A DNA stretch of 5,895 nt, from the NCBI GenBank assembly GCA_900542115.1, contig UQMC01000114.1, forward strand, positions 1-5,895. Direction: 5' to 3'. This stretch comes from an uncultured Oscillibacter sp. (GTDB lineage: Bacteria; Bacillota; Clostridia; Oscillospirales; Oscillospiraceae). The notes beneath the pieces are model-generated. The model was not told the DNA's origin. It ran no database searches and worked only from the letters and a program-made list of their open reading frames with translations. The position numbers were made by a program, and so were the translations under genes. Of this stretch, positions 1 to 5,531 are shown one piece after another (the stretch's first letter is position 1; every line of letters begins with the position of its first letter).

Positions 1-30
1 CATAACACAGGTGCGGCGCTTCTGACCCTA

Positions 31-141
31 TGGGTCAAATGCGTGTCCGCCGAACGGGGCCATGGGTCAAAATCTCGTGTCCATTTTCTTGGGTACAGTT
101 TATTCTGTTCGTGGGTCACGGCGTGGGTCAAAACGCGATCC
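31..141 (+). repeat. Cluster of TGGGTCA repeats, possible insertion-sequence end
   Basis: TGGGTCA occurs four times, at 31, 63, 112 and 124. Three copies extend into a longer loose unit: TGGGTCAAATGCGTGTCC (31-48), TGGGTCAAAATCTCGTGTCC (63-82) and TGGGTCAAAACGCGATCC (124-141). A degenerate TGGGTAC lies at 90. The first copy also forms an inverted repeat, TGACCC-TAT-GGGTCA (23-37). Multiple short repeats of this kind are known at the ends of IS21-family elements, where the transposase binds; I infer a similar role, but no transposase or istB is in the window and no exact terminal inverted repeat or target duplication could be identified. The same motif recurs at 2409-2426. Alternative: a repeated protein-binding site unrelated to transposition. 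Confidence 0.45.
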
Positions 142-257
142 TCGTTTTCTGTTTGCTGCGGGCAGAATGCCTTCATACAACAAAGCCGCTACAGCATTTT
201 AGAAGCTTCATCTTTTGAGTTATAATACTTGTTTTTGCTCATTGCGAACCATTTTAC
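142..257. other. Junction DNA between the repeat cluster and the aldo/keto reductase remnant
   Basis: This AT-richer stretch has no complete gene. On the minus strand, the frame that continues from the broken aldo/keto reductase reads an unrelated tail to a TAG at 189-191, including MSKNKYYNSKDEASKML from an ATG at 240-242. That short peptide resembles the N-terminus of small helix-turn-helix proteins carried by mobile elements, but it stops before any helix-turn-helix and has no ribosome site. A perfect TATAAT lies on the plus strand at 221-226, with no good -35. I read the segment as recombination or insertion debris. Confidence 0.35.
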
Positions 258-529
258 ATCAATGAATTCTGTGCCGCACTTGGTTACAAGGTACAGTTCC
301 TTCCGGATTCCCATGGAACTGATAACCTTTCCTACATAGGATTCTGCCACGCCCCGTTGTAGGCAGGAGCGGTGTCAATGAAGTTGATGCCGCTTTCCAC
401 TGCGGAACGGATCGCGTCCAGTCGAGTATCCTCTGAATTGTCGTCCCAGCTGGCGCCGCCGATTCCCCATGTGCCCAGAGCGATTTCTGAGACCACCATA
501 TCTGTGTTGCCGAATTTTGCGTAACGCAT
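258..529 (-). pseudogene. Truncated, frameshifted aldo/keto reductase (N-terminal ~91 residues)
   Basis: The start is well supported: ATG at 529-527 preceded by AGGAGG (540-535) with a 5-base spacer. The protein begins MRYAKFGNTDMVVSEIALGT, the classic first strand and GTWGIGG glycine-rich segment of the aldo/keto reductase TIM barrel, and runs to FIDTAPAYN with the catalytic Asp52 and Tyr57. There the frame breaks in a run of four C (352-355; G on the coding strand). Restoring one base gives continuous family sequence: VAESYVGKVISSMGIRKELY, then LVTKCGTEFID with the catalytic Lys. Homology stops at about residue 91, at position 258, so the catalytic His and roughly 70% of a normal 310-330-residue enzyme are missing. 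Intact relatives are NAD(P)H-dependent cytosolic oxidoreductases. The two lesions make a working enzyme very unlikely, although the frameshift alone could be a sequencing error. Confidence 0.85.
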
Positions 530-677
530 CGTGTCCTCCTCTCCGAATGATCGGTTTCGCCCGGGACAGACTTAGAAGAACACTTCCTTGCTGCCTGTAT
601 CATGCTGTGAGAAGGGATGCAATCAGATCCCCAGACAGAAATCACTTCATAATAGCGTTGCGAGGTGCCGATGCTTG

Positions 678-697
678 TGATAGTATACTCTATGAGG
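678..697. promoter_or_regulatory. Possible regulator site/-10 element upstream of the reductase remnant
   Basis: An 8-bp palindrome AGTATACT (682-689) sits inside the near-symmetrical ATAGTATACTCTAT, and TATACT can serve as a -10 box on either strand. Many aldo/keto reductase and dehydrogenase genes are controlled by MerR-family regulators that bind symmetrical sites of the form AGAGTNNACTCT; this site is only a partial match. No regulator gene is in the window. The call is tentative. Confidence 0.2.
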
Positions 698-712
698 TTT
701 ATTCAGCCCCCT

Positions 713-756
713 AAAAGCTTGACGCCTTATATCGGATGTAATTGAGGCGGGCTTTT
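713..756 (+). terminator. Weak interrupted hairpin, possible terminator or leader structure
   Basis: AAAAGC (713-718) can pair with GCTTTT (751-756), and CGCCT (723-727) with AGGCG (745-749), leaving an internal loop and a 17-base terminal loop. The T run lies within the right arm. It sits upstream of the methyltransferase operon, so it could end leftover transcription from the flanking debris or be part of the leader. The interrupted stem makes this a low-confidence call. Confidence 0.2.
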
Positions 757-834
757 CAAGGGAAAATGAACCAAAGACAACGGTAAAGAACCCCGTAAAT
801 TTGAAATTCTAAAATCAGAAAGGACTCTTTGACA

Positions 835-1530
835 ATGAAACCTAAATTTGACGGTTATGCGGCACAGTACGATGCCTGGTTCATGGAGAATGAGAACCTG
901 TTTCAGAGTGAACTCCGCCTGTTCCAGAAGGTGCTCGGTGATATTCAGGGCAAACGCGTGCTTTCCGTGGGCTGCGGCAGCGGCCTGTTCGAGAGCATGA
1001 TCGACTGCAGCGGTATCGAAGGCATTGAGCCCTCCCGCGACATGGGCGCTATCGCAGAGAAGCGCGGCGTGAACGTGGTGGCCTTCGGCGCGATTGAAGA
1101 TGCGGAGCTGGAGGAGAATGCCTATGATGTGATCTATCTCAACGGCAGCTCCAGCTATATGGAGGACTTGACCCGGGCGTTTGACGTCTGCAAGAAGGCC
1201 CTCAAGCCGAACGGCACCTTTATTTCGCTGGATGTCCCCAAGGAGAGCGCCTTTGGGTTCATGTATCTGCTGGCAAAAGAGGTAGGCACCTTTGACCATC
1301 CGTTCCTCAACGGCGTTATGCCCAAGCTGCCGTATCCCCACGAGTTGTGCTGCGCAGGCGTGTGGCATTCCACGGAGGAGAAGATCGACGTGCTCAAGGC
1401 ATTGGGCTTCCACGATTTTGACTTCTATCAGACACTGCTGAAGAACCCTATGTACACCAACGAGGACGTGGAGGATGTGGTTCCCGGTTATCAGAGCGGC
1501 GGCTATGTGGCGATCATCGCCCATAAATGA
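835..1530 (+). CDS. Class I SAM-dependent methyltransferase (substrate unknown)
   Basis: This 231-residue cytosolic protein has the Rossmann-fold methyltransferase motifs in order: VLSVGCGSG (residues 42-50, the SAM-binding glycine loop), IEGIEPS (61-67, with Glu65 placed to bind the SAM ribose), the acidic AIEDAELEE segment (86-94), YDVIYLNGSSSYMED (97-111, motif IV), and LKPNGTFISLDV (123-134). The length is normal for Methyltransf_11/25-type enzymes, and the variable C-terminal part that sets substrate choice gives no clue. I chose ATG 835 over the in-frame TTG at 829: AAAGGA (819-824) is 10 bases from the ATG but only 4 from the TTG. The next gene, tenA, starts 14 bases after this stop, so the two are probably co-transcribed. 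A link to thiamin-pyrimidine metabolism is inferred from context only; small-molecule O- or N-methylation is equally possible. Confidence 0.9.
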   Translation: MKPKFDGYAAQYDAWFMENENLFQSELRLFQKVLGDIQGKRVLSVGCGSGLFESMIDCSGIEGIEPSRDMGAIAEKRGVNVVAFGAIEDAELEENAYDVIYLNGSSSYMEDLTRAFDVCKKALKPNGTFISLDVPKESAFGFMYLLAKEVGTFDHPFLNGVMPKLPYPHELCCAGVWHSTEEKIDVLKALGFHDFDFYQTLLKNPMYTNEDVEDVVPGYQSGGYVAIIAHK

Positions 1531-1544
1531 AAGAGGAGGACGGC

Positions 1545-2213
1545 GTGAAGCTCTCACAAACACTCTATGCCCGGGCGGAAAAAATCTGGCCCCGGTATCT
1601 TTGCCACCCGTTTGTGACGCAGATGGCAGATGGAACGCTGCCGCCGGAAAAATTCCGGTATTATATGCTTCAGGATTATTTATACCTCAAGGATTATGTG
1701 AAGATCTTTGCGGCGATCATCCAGAAGGCTGACGATTTTGAGCAGATCCGCTTTTTGAGCGGAGAGCTGGCGGACACCATCGGAGAGACCTTCCGCACCC
1801 ACATTCCGTATATGAAGCGCCTTGGCATTACGGAGGAGGAGATCCACAGCGCCCGTCCTCACATGGACAACAACGCTTATACCCATTATATGCTTTGGGA
1901 GGCGCAGACCGGGGATGTGCTGACTGGACTGGTGACGCTTCTGAACTGCTCCTGGAGCTATGCGTATGTGGCAGAAAAGATAGTCGAACGCTGCCCGGAT
2001 GCACTGCGGGACAAGCGTTACGGCTCGTGGTTCGCAGGCTACGTTTCAGAAAGCTACCGGCGAACCAATCAGATGCTCATTGACCGAATCGACGCACTCA
2101 GCGGATTCATCGACGAAAAAACAGCAGAGCACCTCTGCGAGATCTTTGAAAAGTGCTGCCTGTTTGATTTGCGCTTTTGGGACATGGTCTACGCCATGGG
2201 GACAAACGAATAG
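1545..2213 (+). CDS. tenA: TenA-family aminopyrimidine aminohydrolase / thiaminase II
   Basis: TenA proteins are cytosolic all-helical enzymes of the heme-oxygenase-like fold. They hydrolyse 4-amino-5-aminomethyl-2-methylpyrimidine to the hydroxymethyl form for thiamin salvage, and can cleave thiamin. I place the start at GTG 1545, preceded by AGGAGG (1534-1539) with a 5-base spacer, giving 222 residues. An upstream in-frame ATG at 1527 overlaps the methyltransferase stop but lacks a ribosome site. With the GTG start, numbering matches Bacillus subtilis TenA: Asp44 and Tyr47 in QDYLYL, Tyr112, the nucleophile Cys135 in LLNCSW, and Tyr139 in SYAY. After a 3-residue insertion, Tyr166 matches Tyr163 and Asp208 falls where the family has catalytic Glu205 (FDLRFW instead of the usual YE/FExxFW). 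That Glu-to-Asp change is unusual and may alter rate or substrate. The Cys places it in the TenA_C group. Confidence 0.93.
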   Translation: MKLSQTLYARAEKIWPRYLCHPFVTQMADGTLPPEKFRYYMLQDYLYLKDYVKIFAAIIQKADDFEQIRFLSGELADTIGETFRTHIPYMKRLGITEEEIHSARPHMDNNAYTHYMLWEAQTGDVLTGLVTLLNCSWSYAYVAEKIVERCPDALRDKRYGSWFAGYVSESYRRTNQMLIDRIDALSGFIDEKTAEHLCEIFEKCCLFDLRFWDMVYAMGTNE

Positions 2214-2222
2214 AGAACTGCA

Positions 2223-2278
2223 ATCCCATAGAAAAGCGGATGCGCGCCATAAGGCACGCATCCGCTTTTCTATGGGAT
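2223..2278. terminator. Strong bidirectional hairpin terminator after tenA
   Basis: Two perfectly complementary 22-base arms (2223-2244 and 2257-2278) enclose GCC-ATAA-GGC, so the stem is 22 bp, one mismatch, then 3 bp with a 4-base loop. Each arm carries AAAA or TTTT beside the GC-rich core GCGGATGCG/CGCATCCGC, so the transcript ends in a U run in both directions. It lies 10 bases after the tenA stop. It could also act as a backup terminator for the convergent minus-strand BlaI/M56 operon, whose stop is at 2492. The arms continue beyond the U run through CTATGGGAT, longer than a minimal terminator. Confidence 0.85.
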
Positions 2279-2351
2279 GTGGAGGACTGTAGCTGATAGG
2301 ATTTTTTGATCTGCCTGTGGAGATGGAAGGAATCATGAGCTGCGTGTCAAG

Positions 2352-2368
2352 TCCGCTCGGCGGATTTT
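2352..2368 (+). terminator. Small GC hairpin followed by TTTT
   Basis: TCCGC-TCG-GCGGA (2352-2364) is followed by TTTT. A five-base-pair stem is weak for an intrinsic terminator, and no gene on this strand ends nearby other than tenA, which already has a much stronger hairpin. It may be chance or a leftover. Confidence 0.2.
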
Positions 2369-2408
2369 CCGTTGTTTCCGTCCAGCCCTGCCCGCTCCAA
2401 TCCTATTC

Positions 2409-2426
2409 TGGGTCAAAAGTGGGTCA
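2409..2426 (+). repeat. Two further TGGGTCA copies, matching the left-end cluster
   Basis: TGGGTCAAAA (2409-2418) is followed at once by TGGGTCA at 2420, an 11-base offset close to the 12-base offset of the copies at 112 and 124. The orientation is the same as at the left end. Together the two clusters bracket the reductase remnant and the methyltransferase-tenA operon. There is no GTGTCC extension here, and no transposase gene, so this may be a decayed element end or coincidence. Confidence 0.3.
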
Positions 2427-2445
2427 GAGGCTGTAATATCCGGAG

Positions 2446-2478
2446 GGACTGGCGAACTGCAACCTTGCGCCACAGTCC
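2446..2478 (-). terminator. Bulged hairpin just past the M56 gene stop
   Basis: GGACTGGCG (2446-2454) pairs with CGCC and AGTCC (2468-2471, 2474-2478) across a two-base bulge, giving 9 bp and a 13-base loop. It begins 14 bases beyond the stop codon of the minus-strand receptor gene, a sensible place for a terminator or 3'-end stabilising hairpin. No T run follows it in that direction, so it is not a canonical intrinsic terminator. Confidence 0.25.
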
Positions 2479-2491
2479 ACACTATCTATCC

Positions 2492-5038
2492 TCATACCAC
2501 AAATGGCGTAAAGGCCAGCGTTTCGTGGGTGTATTTGTCCATCACGGCAGTTGCTTCGGCCTCGGTGGCAGAGTGAAAGTCACCACTGTTGACATACTGA
2601 TCCGTTGTGACGGAGTAGCGCCATGGTGAGCCGCCGGAACCGTCATCCAGATACAGCAGCGTTTCCAGATGCTGTAACTCTCCGCTGGTATAGCGGTAGT
2701 AAGAGTAGCTGCTTTCAAATGCACTGCTGCTGCATTCGTTGGCCAGACTGCCCTCGGCGCAGAGATACCAGCGGTTACGATTCCAGCCGTTGACCACACG
2801 GACGGCTCTCGCTCCGCCATAGCGGTAGATGTTGAAAATCACGGCGTGTCCTTCATCCCAATTCGCACCGAGCAGCAGCTCAGGGATCCCATCACCGTCA
2901 AGATCGCGCAGCAGCCAGCCGGGTGTCTGGTAGTAGTCATTCGCTGTCAAAAGATCAGAACTGAACTCCGTTTCGATGCCGTGTGTACCGGCGAGGCGGA
3001 GATCGCAGATATTGGCCAACACCACATCGTACTGGGGGTATCCGGTCACGCGGGGCCAGAAAGTAAACACCGCGCCTGCGGCAAGATAGCTTGTGGAAAC
3101 GGGAGATTCTGTCAATGTAACGATCAGGCGCCCGGTCCCGTCTGTGGTTACATCTGCCGCGAGAGTGCCGCCAATATCCGCTGCGCCAGAGAAATATAGA
3201 GTATCCGTTTGTGGGTCATAGTTTCCTACTGTATTGTCGACAGAAGTAAACTTATAGATGCCAAGGTCCACCGCATAGCTGCCATCGGTGTTTTTCCGGA
3301 TCGTCAGACTGGAGCCCATGTCATCGGCGTAGCTGCCGATGAGGGCATCTGCCGGACTGCTTTCATTTTCCACACGGAAGCTCTCCGCCATCGTGCGAAG
3401 CTGCCTTGCCTGCAATTCAACCTCTGGCTCGTCCGCGTCGTCGTAGCTCCAATGGGTCTCTACCCGGTAGTACGACTCGCCGGACGGCGCGGGATAGAGG
3501 TAGACAACCGTGTTGCTAAACCCCTCCTGTGTGACACAGCGGTAGCAGCCGTCCAGCTCCTCTACGGCGCGACCGGCGTTTTGCAAGCCGGTCAGCTCAT
3601 CCGCAAGACCGGTATGCTTCACAACGCCAAGGTAAGCGTCGCTGCTGTCAGACCACCATATACGAGTTCCGGCGTTGCGCAGCCATTGACCAACAATGCA
3701 GATGCTCCAATCATCCACATAGAAGCGGTTCGCATCGGTAGCTTGCGTATCACCGACCTGAAAACTGTCAGGCAGAGGGGAATCCCCCTCGGTGTACGGC
3801 CAAGTGACGTAGAAATTCCGGTAGGCGTCGCCGTCAATGCAGAGGTAGACGTTGCCGTTGTTCACGACCGTGTGCCGCACACCGTCCATCGTGGTGACAT
3901 AGAGCTCGGTGCTGCCGCCGGTAAGCGGCTCCATACTGCGGACATACCGGCCGCCGCTTTTGTTGATGAGCGCGACCGCCTCGGCAATTTCGTCTGCATT
4001 GAAGTCTTTATACTGCTTGTCGGTCGCCTGCGGCATAATCGTCAATTCAACACGCACCACATCATCCACGCGCAGATTCTTCGCCCACTTCATCGTTTCG
4101 TGTTCCGGATCGGTCAGAAAGCACACCGCCACAACGACGCACACGGCGACCGACGCCGCGACTACCCAGAACGCGGGCTTTTTGTAGTGAAGCGCATTCC
4201 GCACACGCTCCTTGACGCCAACTTCACCGAACGCCAGCGGGCAGGTGATGACTGCCTTGCGCGGCATACTGCACGCAAGCAGCACCGTGGAATAGGTCTT
4301 GACGGCGCTCTCATCCATCGTGCGGATCACCCGCTCATCGCAGGCCAGTTCAATGTCGCGGCAGAGCAGCGTATAGGCGAGCCACAGCACGGGGTTGAAC
4401 CAGTAAACCGTAAGCAGCACGAAACCCAGCGGCTTCCACCAGTGGTCACGCCGCGCGAGATGCGCCCTCTCATGCGAGAGTACATTCTGCCGCTGCACCT
4501 CGTCCAGACCGGAGGGCAGATAGATGCGTGGTTTTACAACGCCGAGGATGAACGGCGAGGAAATGGCATCGCAAAGATAAATGTGATCCTGTATGGGGAG
4601 CGACACGCTCACGCGCCGGCGCAGCCGAAGATAGCTTACGAGCGCGTAGAGCAGCATGGCTCCAAGGCCGATGAGCCACACCCAGCCTGCGATCTCCGTC
4701 CAGACATAGAGCGGGTTGACGCTGGCTGTTGGCACGGCGGCAAAATGCTCGCTGAGCGAGGGATTCACAGCATTGTCGATGACGCTCACGCCGCTCGTGA
4801 TGGTCGGCGCGGGGGCAAACTGCACGGCTGCGGGACTGACCGTTTCGGCACTGGGGATCAGGCTCAAAGCACTTTCGATGGAAAATGGCAGCGTAAGCCG
4901 CAGCGCGACGATACCCCAAAGCAGAACATTCATCCACTTGGGCGAACGCTTTGATATCAGGCGCAGTACCAGCACGGCCAGCACCAGCCAGCTTGCGGAA
5001 ATGCTCAGATTCAAGAGCTTCAAAAAGACGGCGGCCAT
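2492..5038 (-). CDS. M56-family (BlaR1/MecR1-like) membrane metalloprotease receptor with a non-penicillin-binding sensor
   Basis: The 848-residue protein starts at ATG 5038, 4 bases after the repressor stop, with GGAG 7 bases upstream. Residues 1-310 form the M56 protease: membrane segments near 5-27, 36-54, 113-135, 203-224 and 289-308, the family motif SPFILGVVKPRIYLP (161-175), the zinc motif HERAH (189-193) with catalytic Glu190, and the third ligand Glu230 in IELACDE. In BlaR1 this domain faces the cytoplasm and, on signal, leads to repressor inactivation. The region after the last membrane segment (311-848) should lie outside the cell, but it has no STxK active site or other penicillin-binding features. 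It looks modular: 315-420, 430-555, a beta-rich 565-662, and 668-848 containing DLDGDGIPE (712-720), an EF-hand-like calcium loop. The ligand is unknown. BlaR1 and MecR1 are about 585-600 residues, so this sensor is roughly twice the usual size. An 'antirepressor' function is inferred from the paired BlaI gene. Confidence 0.9.
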   Translation of the reverse strand: MAAVFLKLLNLSISASWLVLAVLVLRLISKRSPKWMNVLLWGIVALRLTLPFSIESALSLIPSAETVSPAAVQFAPAPTITSGVSVIDNAVNPSLSEHFAAVPTASVNPLYVWTEIAGWVWLIGLGAMLLYALVSYLRLRRRVSVSLPIQDHIYLCDAISSPFILGVVKPRIYLPSGLDEVQRQNVLSHERAHLARRDHWWKPLGFVLLTVYWFNPVLWLAYTLLCRDIELACDERVIRTMDESAVKTYSTVLLACSMPRKAVITCPLAFGEVGVKERVRNALHYKKPAFWVVAASVAVCVVVAVCFLTDPEHETMKWAKNLRVDDVVRVELTIMPQATDKQYKDFNADEIAEAVALINKSGGRYVRSMEPLTGGSTELYVTTMDGVRHTVVNNGNVYLCIDGDAYRNFYVTWPYTEGDSPLPDSFQVGDTQATDANRFYVDDWSICIVGQWLRNAGTRIWWSDSSDAYLGVVKHTGLADELTGLQNAGRAVEELDGCYRCVTQEGFSNTVVYLYPAPSGESYYRVETHWSYDDADEPEVELQARQLRTMAESFRVENESSPADALIGSYADDMGSSLTIRKNTDGSYAVDLGIYKFTSVDNTVGNYDPQTDTLYFSGAADIGGTLAADVTTDGTGRLIVTLTESPVSTSYLAAGAVFTFWPRVTGYPQYDVVLANICDLRLAGTHGIETEFSSDLLTANDYYQTPGWLLRDLDGDGIPELLLGANWDEGHAVIFNIYRYGGARAVRVVNGWNRNRWYLCAEGSLANECSSSAFESSYSYYRYTSGELQHLETLLYLDDGSGGSPWRYSVTTDQYVNSGDFHSATEAEATAVMDKYTHETLAFTPFVV

Positions 5039-5042
5039 TGGC

Positions 5043-5405
5043 TCACTCCTTTCCGCAGCGGTCGATCATGCGCTGAATTTCCGCAATGTCCTTCTCCGAA
5101 AGAGATTTCCGGGTGGTAAAAGCCGCCAGAAACGCGGGAAGGGAACCGTCGAAGGTGTCCTCCACAAATTTCTCACTCTGTACGGCGTTATAGCCCTCCT
5201 GTGAGAGAAGGGAAGTTACCGTGCCGTTTTCGTTCTGAAAGATACCGTGTTCGCAGAGTTTTTTCAAAACTGTGTAGGTCGTGGATTTTTTCCATTGCAG
5301 CTCCTGTTCGCATAGTTTCACCAGCTCGCCGGAGGTCAGCGGCTCATGCTGCCAGATGAGTTCTGCAAAACGCGTCTCAACAACGCCCAGTTTGTAACCG
5401 TCCAT
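5043..5405 (-). CDS. BlaI/MecI-family winged-helix transcriptional repressor
   Basis: This 120-residue DNA-binding protein is expected to repress its own operon as a dimer. I chose ATG 5405: AAGGAG (5419-5414) lies 8 bases upstream, whereas the in-frame GTG at 5414 overlaps that ribosome site. Residues 8-56 carry the helix-turn-helix (ETRFAELIW, then TSGELVKLC and the recognition helix WKKSTTYTVLKKL at 38-50), followed by a wing around NENGTVT (58-64). Residues 79-118 form the C-terminal dimerisation helices, including FLAAFTTRKSLSEKDI. In staphylococcal BlaI/MecI the receptor triggers cleavage at an Asn-Phe bond in this region; here the aligned pair appears to be Ala95-Phe96, so the inactivation step may differ. 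The length is typical. The downstream M56 receptor gene follows after 4 bases, forming the standard repressor-receptor pair. Confidence 0.93.
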   Translation of the reverse strand: MDGYKLGVVETRFAELIWQHEPLTSGELVKLCEQELQWKKSTTYTVLKKLCEHGIFQNENGTVTSLLSQEGYNAVQSEKFVEDTFDGSLPAFLAAFTTRKSLSEKDIAEIQRMIDRCGKE

Positions 5406-5425
5406 ATGTGCCACTCCTTTTTTAC

Positions 5426-5477
5426 CAGTCTACTTGCGATAGACTTCCGATACTTGAAGTCTATCATAAGTAGACTT
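5426..5477. promoter_or_regulatory. BlaI operator array: four alternating half-sites
   Basis: Two inverted repeats of the form AAGTCTA-N7-TAGACTT are present. The upstream one is perfect (5457-5477) and overlaps the -10 box. The second (5426-5446) has one outer mismatch and lies just after the predicted start of transcription. Their centres are 31 bp apart, about three helical turns, so two dimers would sit on the same DNA face. The inner half-sites also form their own perfect 10-bp inverted repeat (5438-5447 with 5456-5465, 8-base gap), which could be a third binding mode or an RNA hairpin in part. The sequence differs from the staphylococcal TACANNTGTA core, so this repressor probably has its own specificity. 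Confidence 0.75.
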
Positions 5478-5486
5478 GCCTGTCAA
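5458..5486 (-). promoter_or_regulatory. Sigma-A promoter of the BlaI-M56 operon
   Basis: Reading the minus strand, a perfect -35 TTGACA (5486-5481) is followed by a 17-base spacer and -10 TAGACT (5463-5458), which is preceded by TGA as in an extended -10. Transcription should start near 5451, leaving a leader of about 46 bases before the ribosome site and ATG at 5405. The -10 lies inside an operator half-site, so bound repressor would directly block RNA polymerase. Confidence 0.8.
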
Positions 5487-5531
5487 GCACATTTTGCGCC
5501 GCTGAAATCAATGAAGGCTACCCAACCTCAG

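Larger units (their letters stand above)
530..834. other. Intergenic region between the divergent aldo/keto reductase remnant and methyltransferase
   Basis: About 305 bases with no convincing gene. Short open frames on both strands lack ribosome sites and recognisable sequence. It should hold the old promoter of the reductase remnant (minus strand) and the promoter of the methyltransferase operon (plus strand). Seen here are an AGTATACT palindrome near 682-689 and an interrupted inverted repeat at 713-756, listed separately. I found no TPP riboswitch signature (no CTGAGA with its partner elements), which matters because the downstream operon contains tenA. No strong sigma-A promoter for the operon stands out; AAGACA (774-779) with a 17-base gap to TAAATT (797-802) is the best I see, and it is weak. 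Confidence 0.5.

Noticed and set aside
487..492. CTGAGA, the hallmark of a TPP riboswitch
   Set aside because: It lies inside the reductase remnant, far from the tenA operon start, without the partner helices or the conserved second pyrophosphate-binding segment.
1527..1544. ATG at 1527 as the tenA start, overlapping the methyltransferase stop (ATGA)
   Set aside because: There is no ribosome site upstream of it; AGGAGG at 1534-1539 points to GTG 1545, which also restores family residue numbering.
727..1563. 278-codon open frame on the minus strand, opposite the methyltransferase
   Set aside because: It mirrors a gene with all class I methyltransferase motifs and has no family resemblance of its own.
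2286..2435. Open plus-strand reading stretch between tenA and the receptor gene
   Set aside because: About 45 codons without a ribosome site or recognisable sequence, ending in the TGGGTCA repeats; I could not support it as a gene or a remnant.
3209..4954. 581-codon open frame on the plus strand, opposite the M56 receptor
   Set aside because: It lies wholly antisense to a clear receptor gene, has no recognisable domain, is rich in His/Arg as expected of a mirror frame, and has no ribosome site. Long antisense frames are common opposite GC-rich genes.
5406..5414. GTG at 5414 as the repressor start
   Set aside because: It overlaps the AAGGAG ribosome site itself; ATG 5405 is at the ideal spacing.
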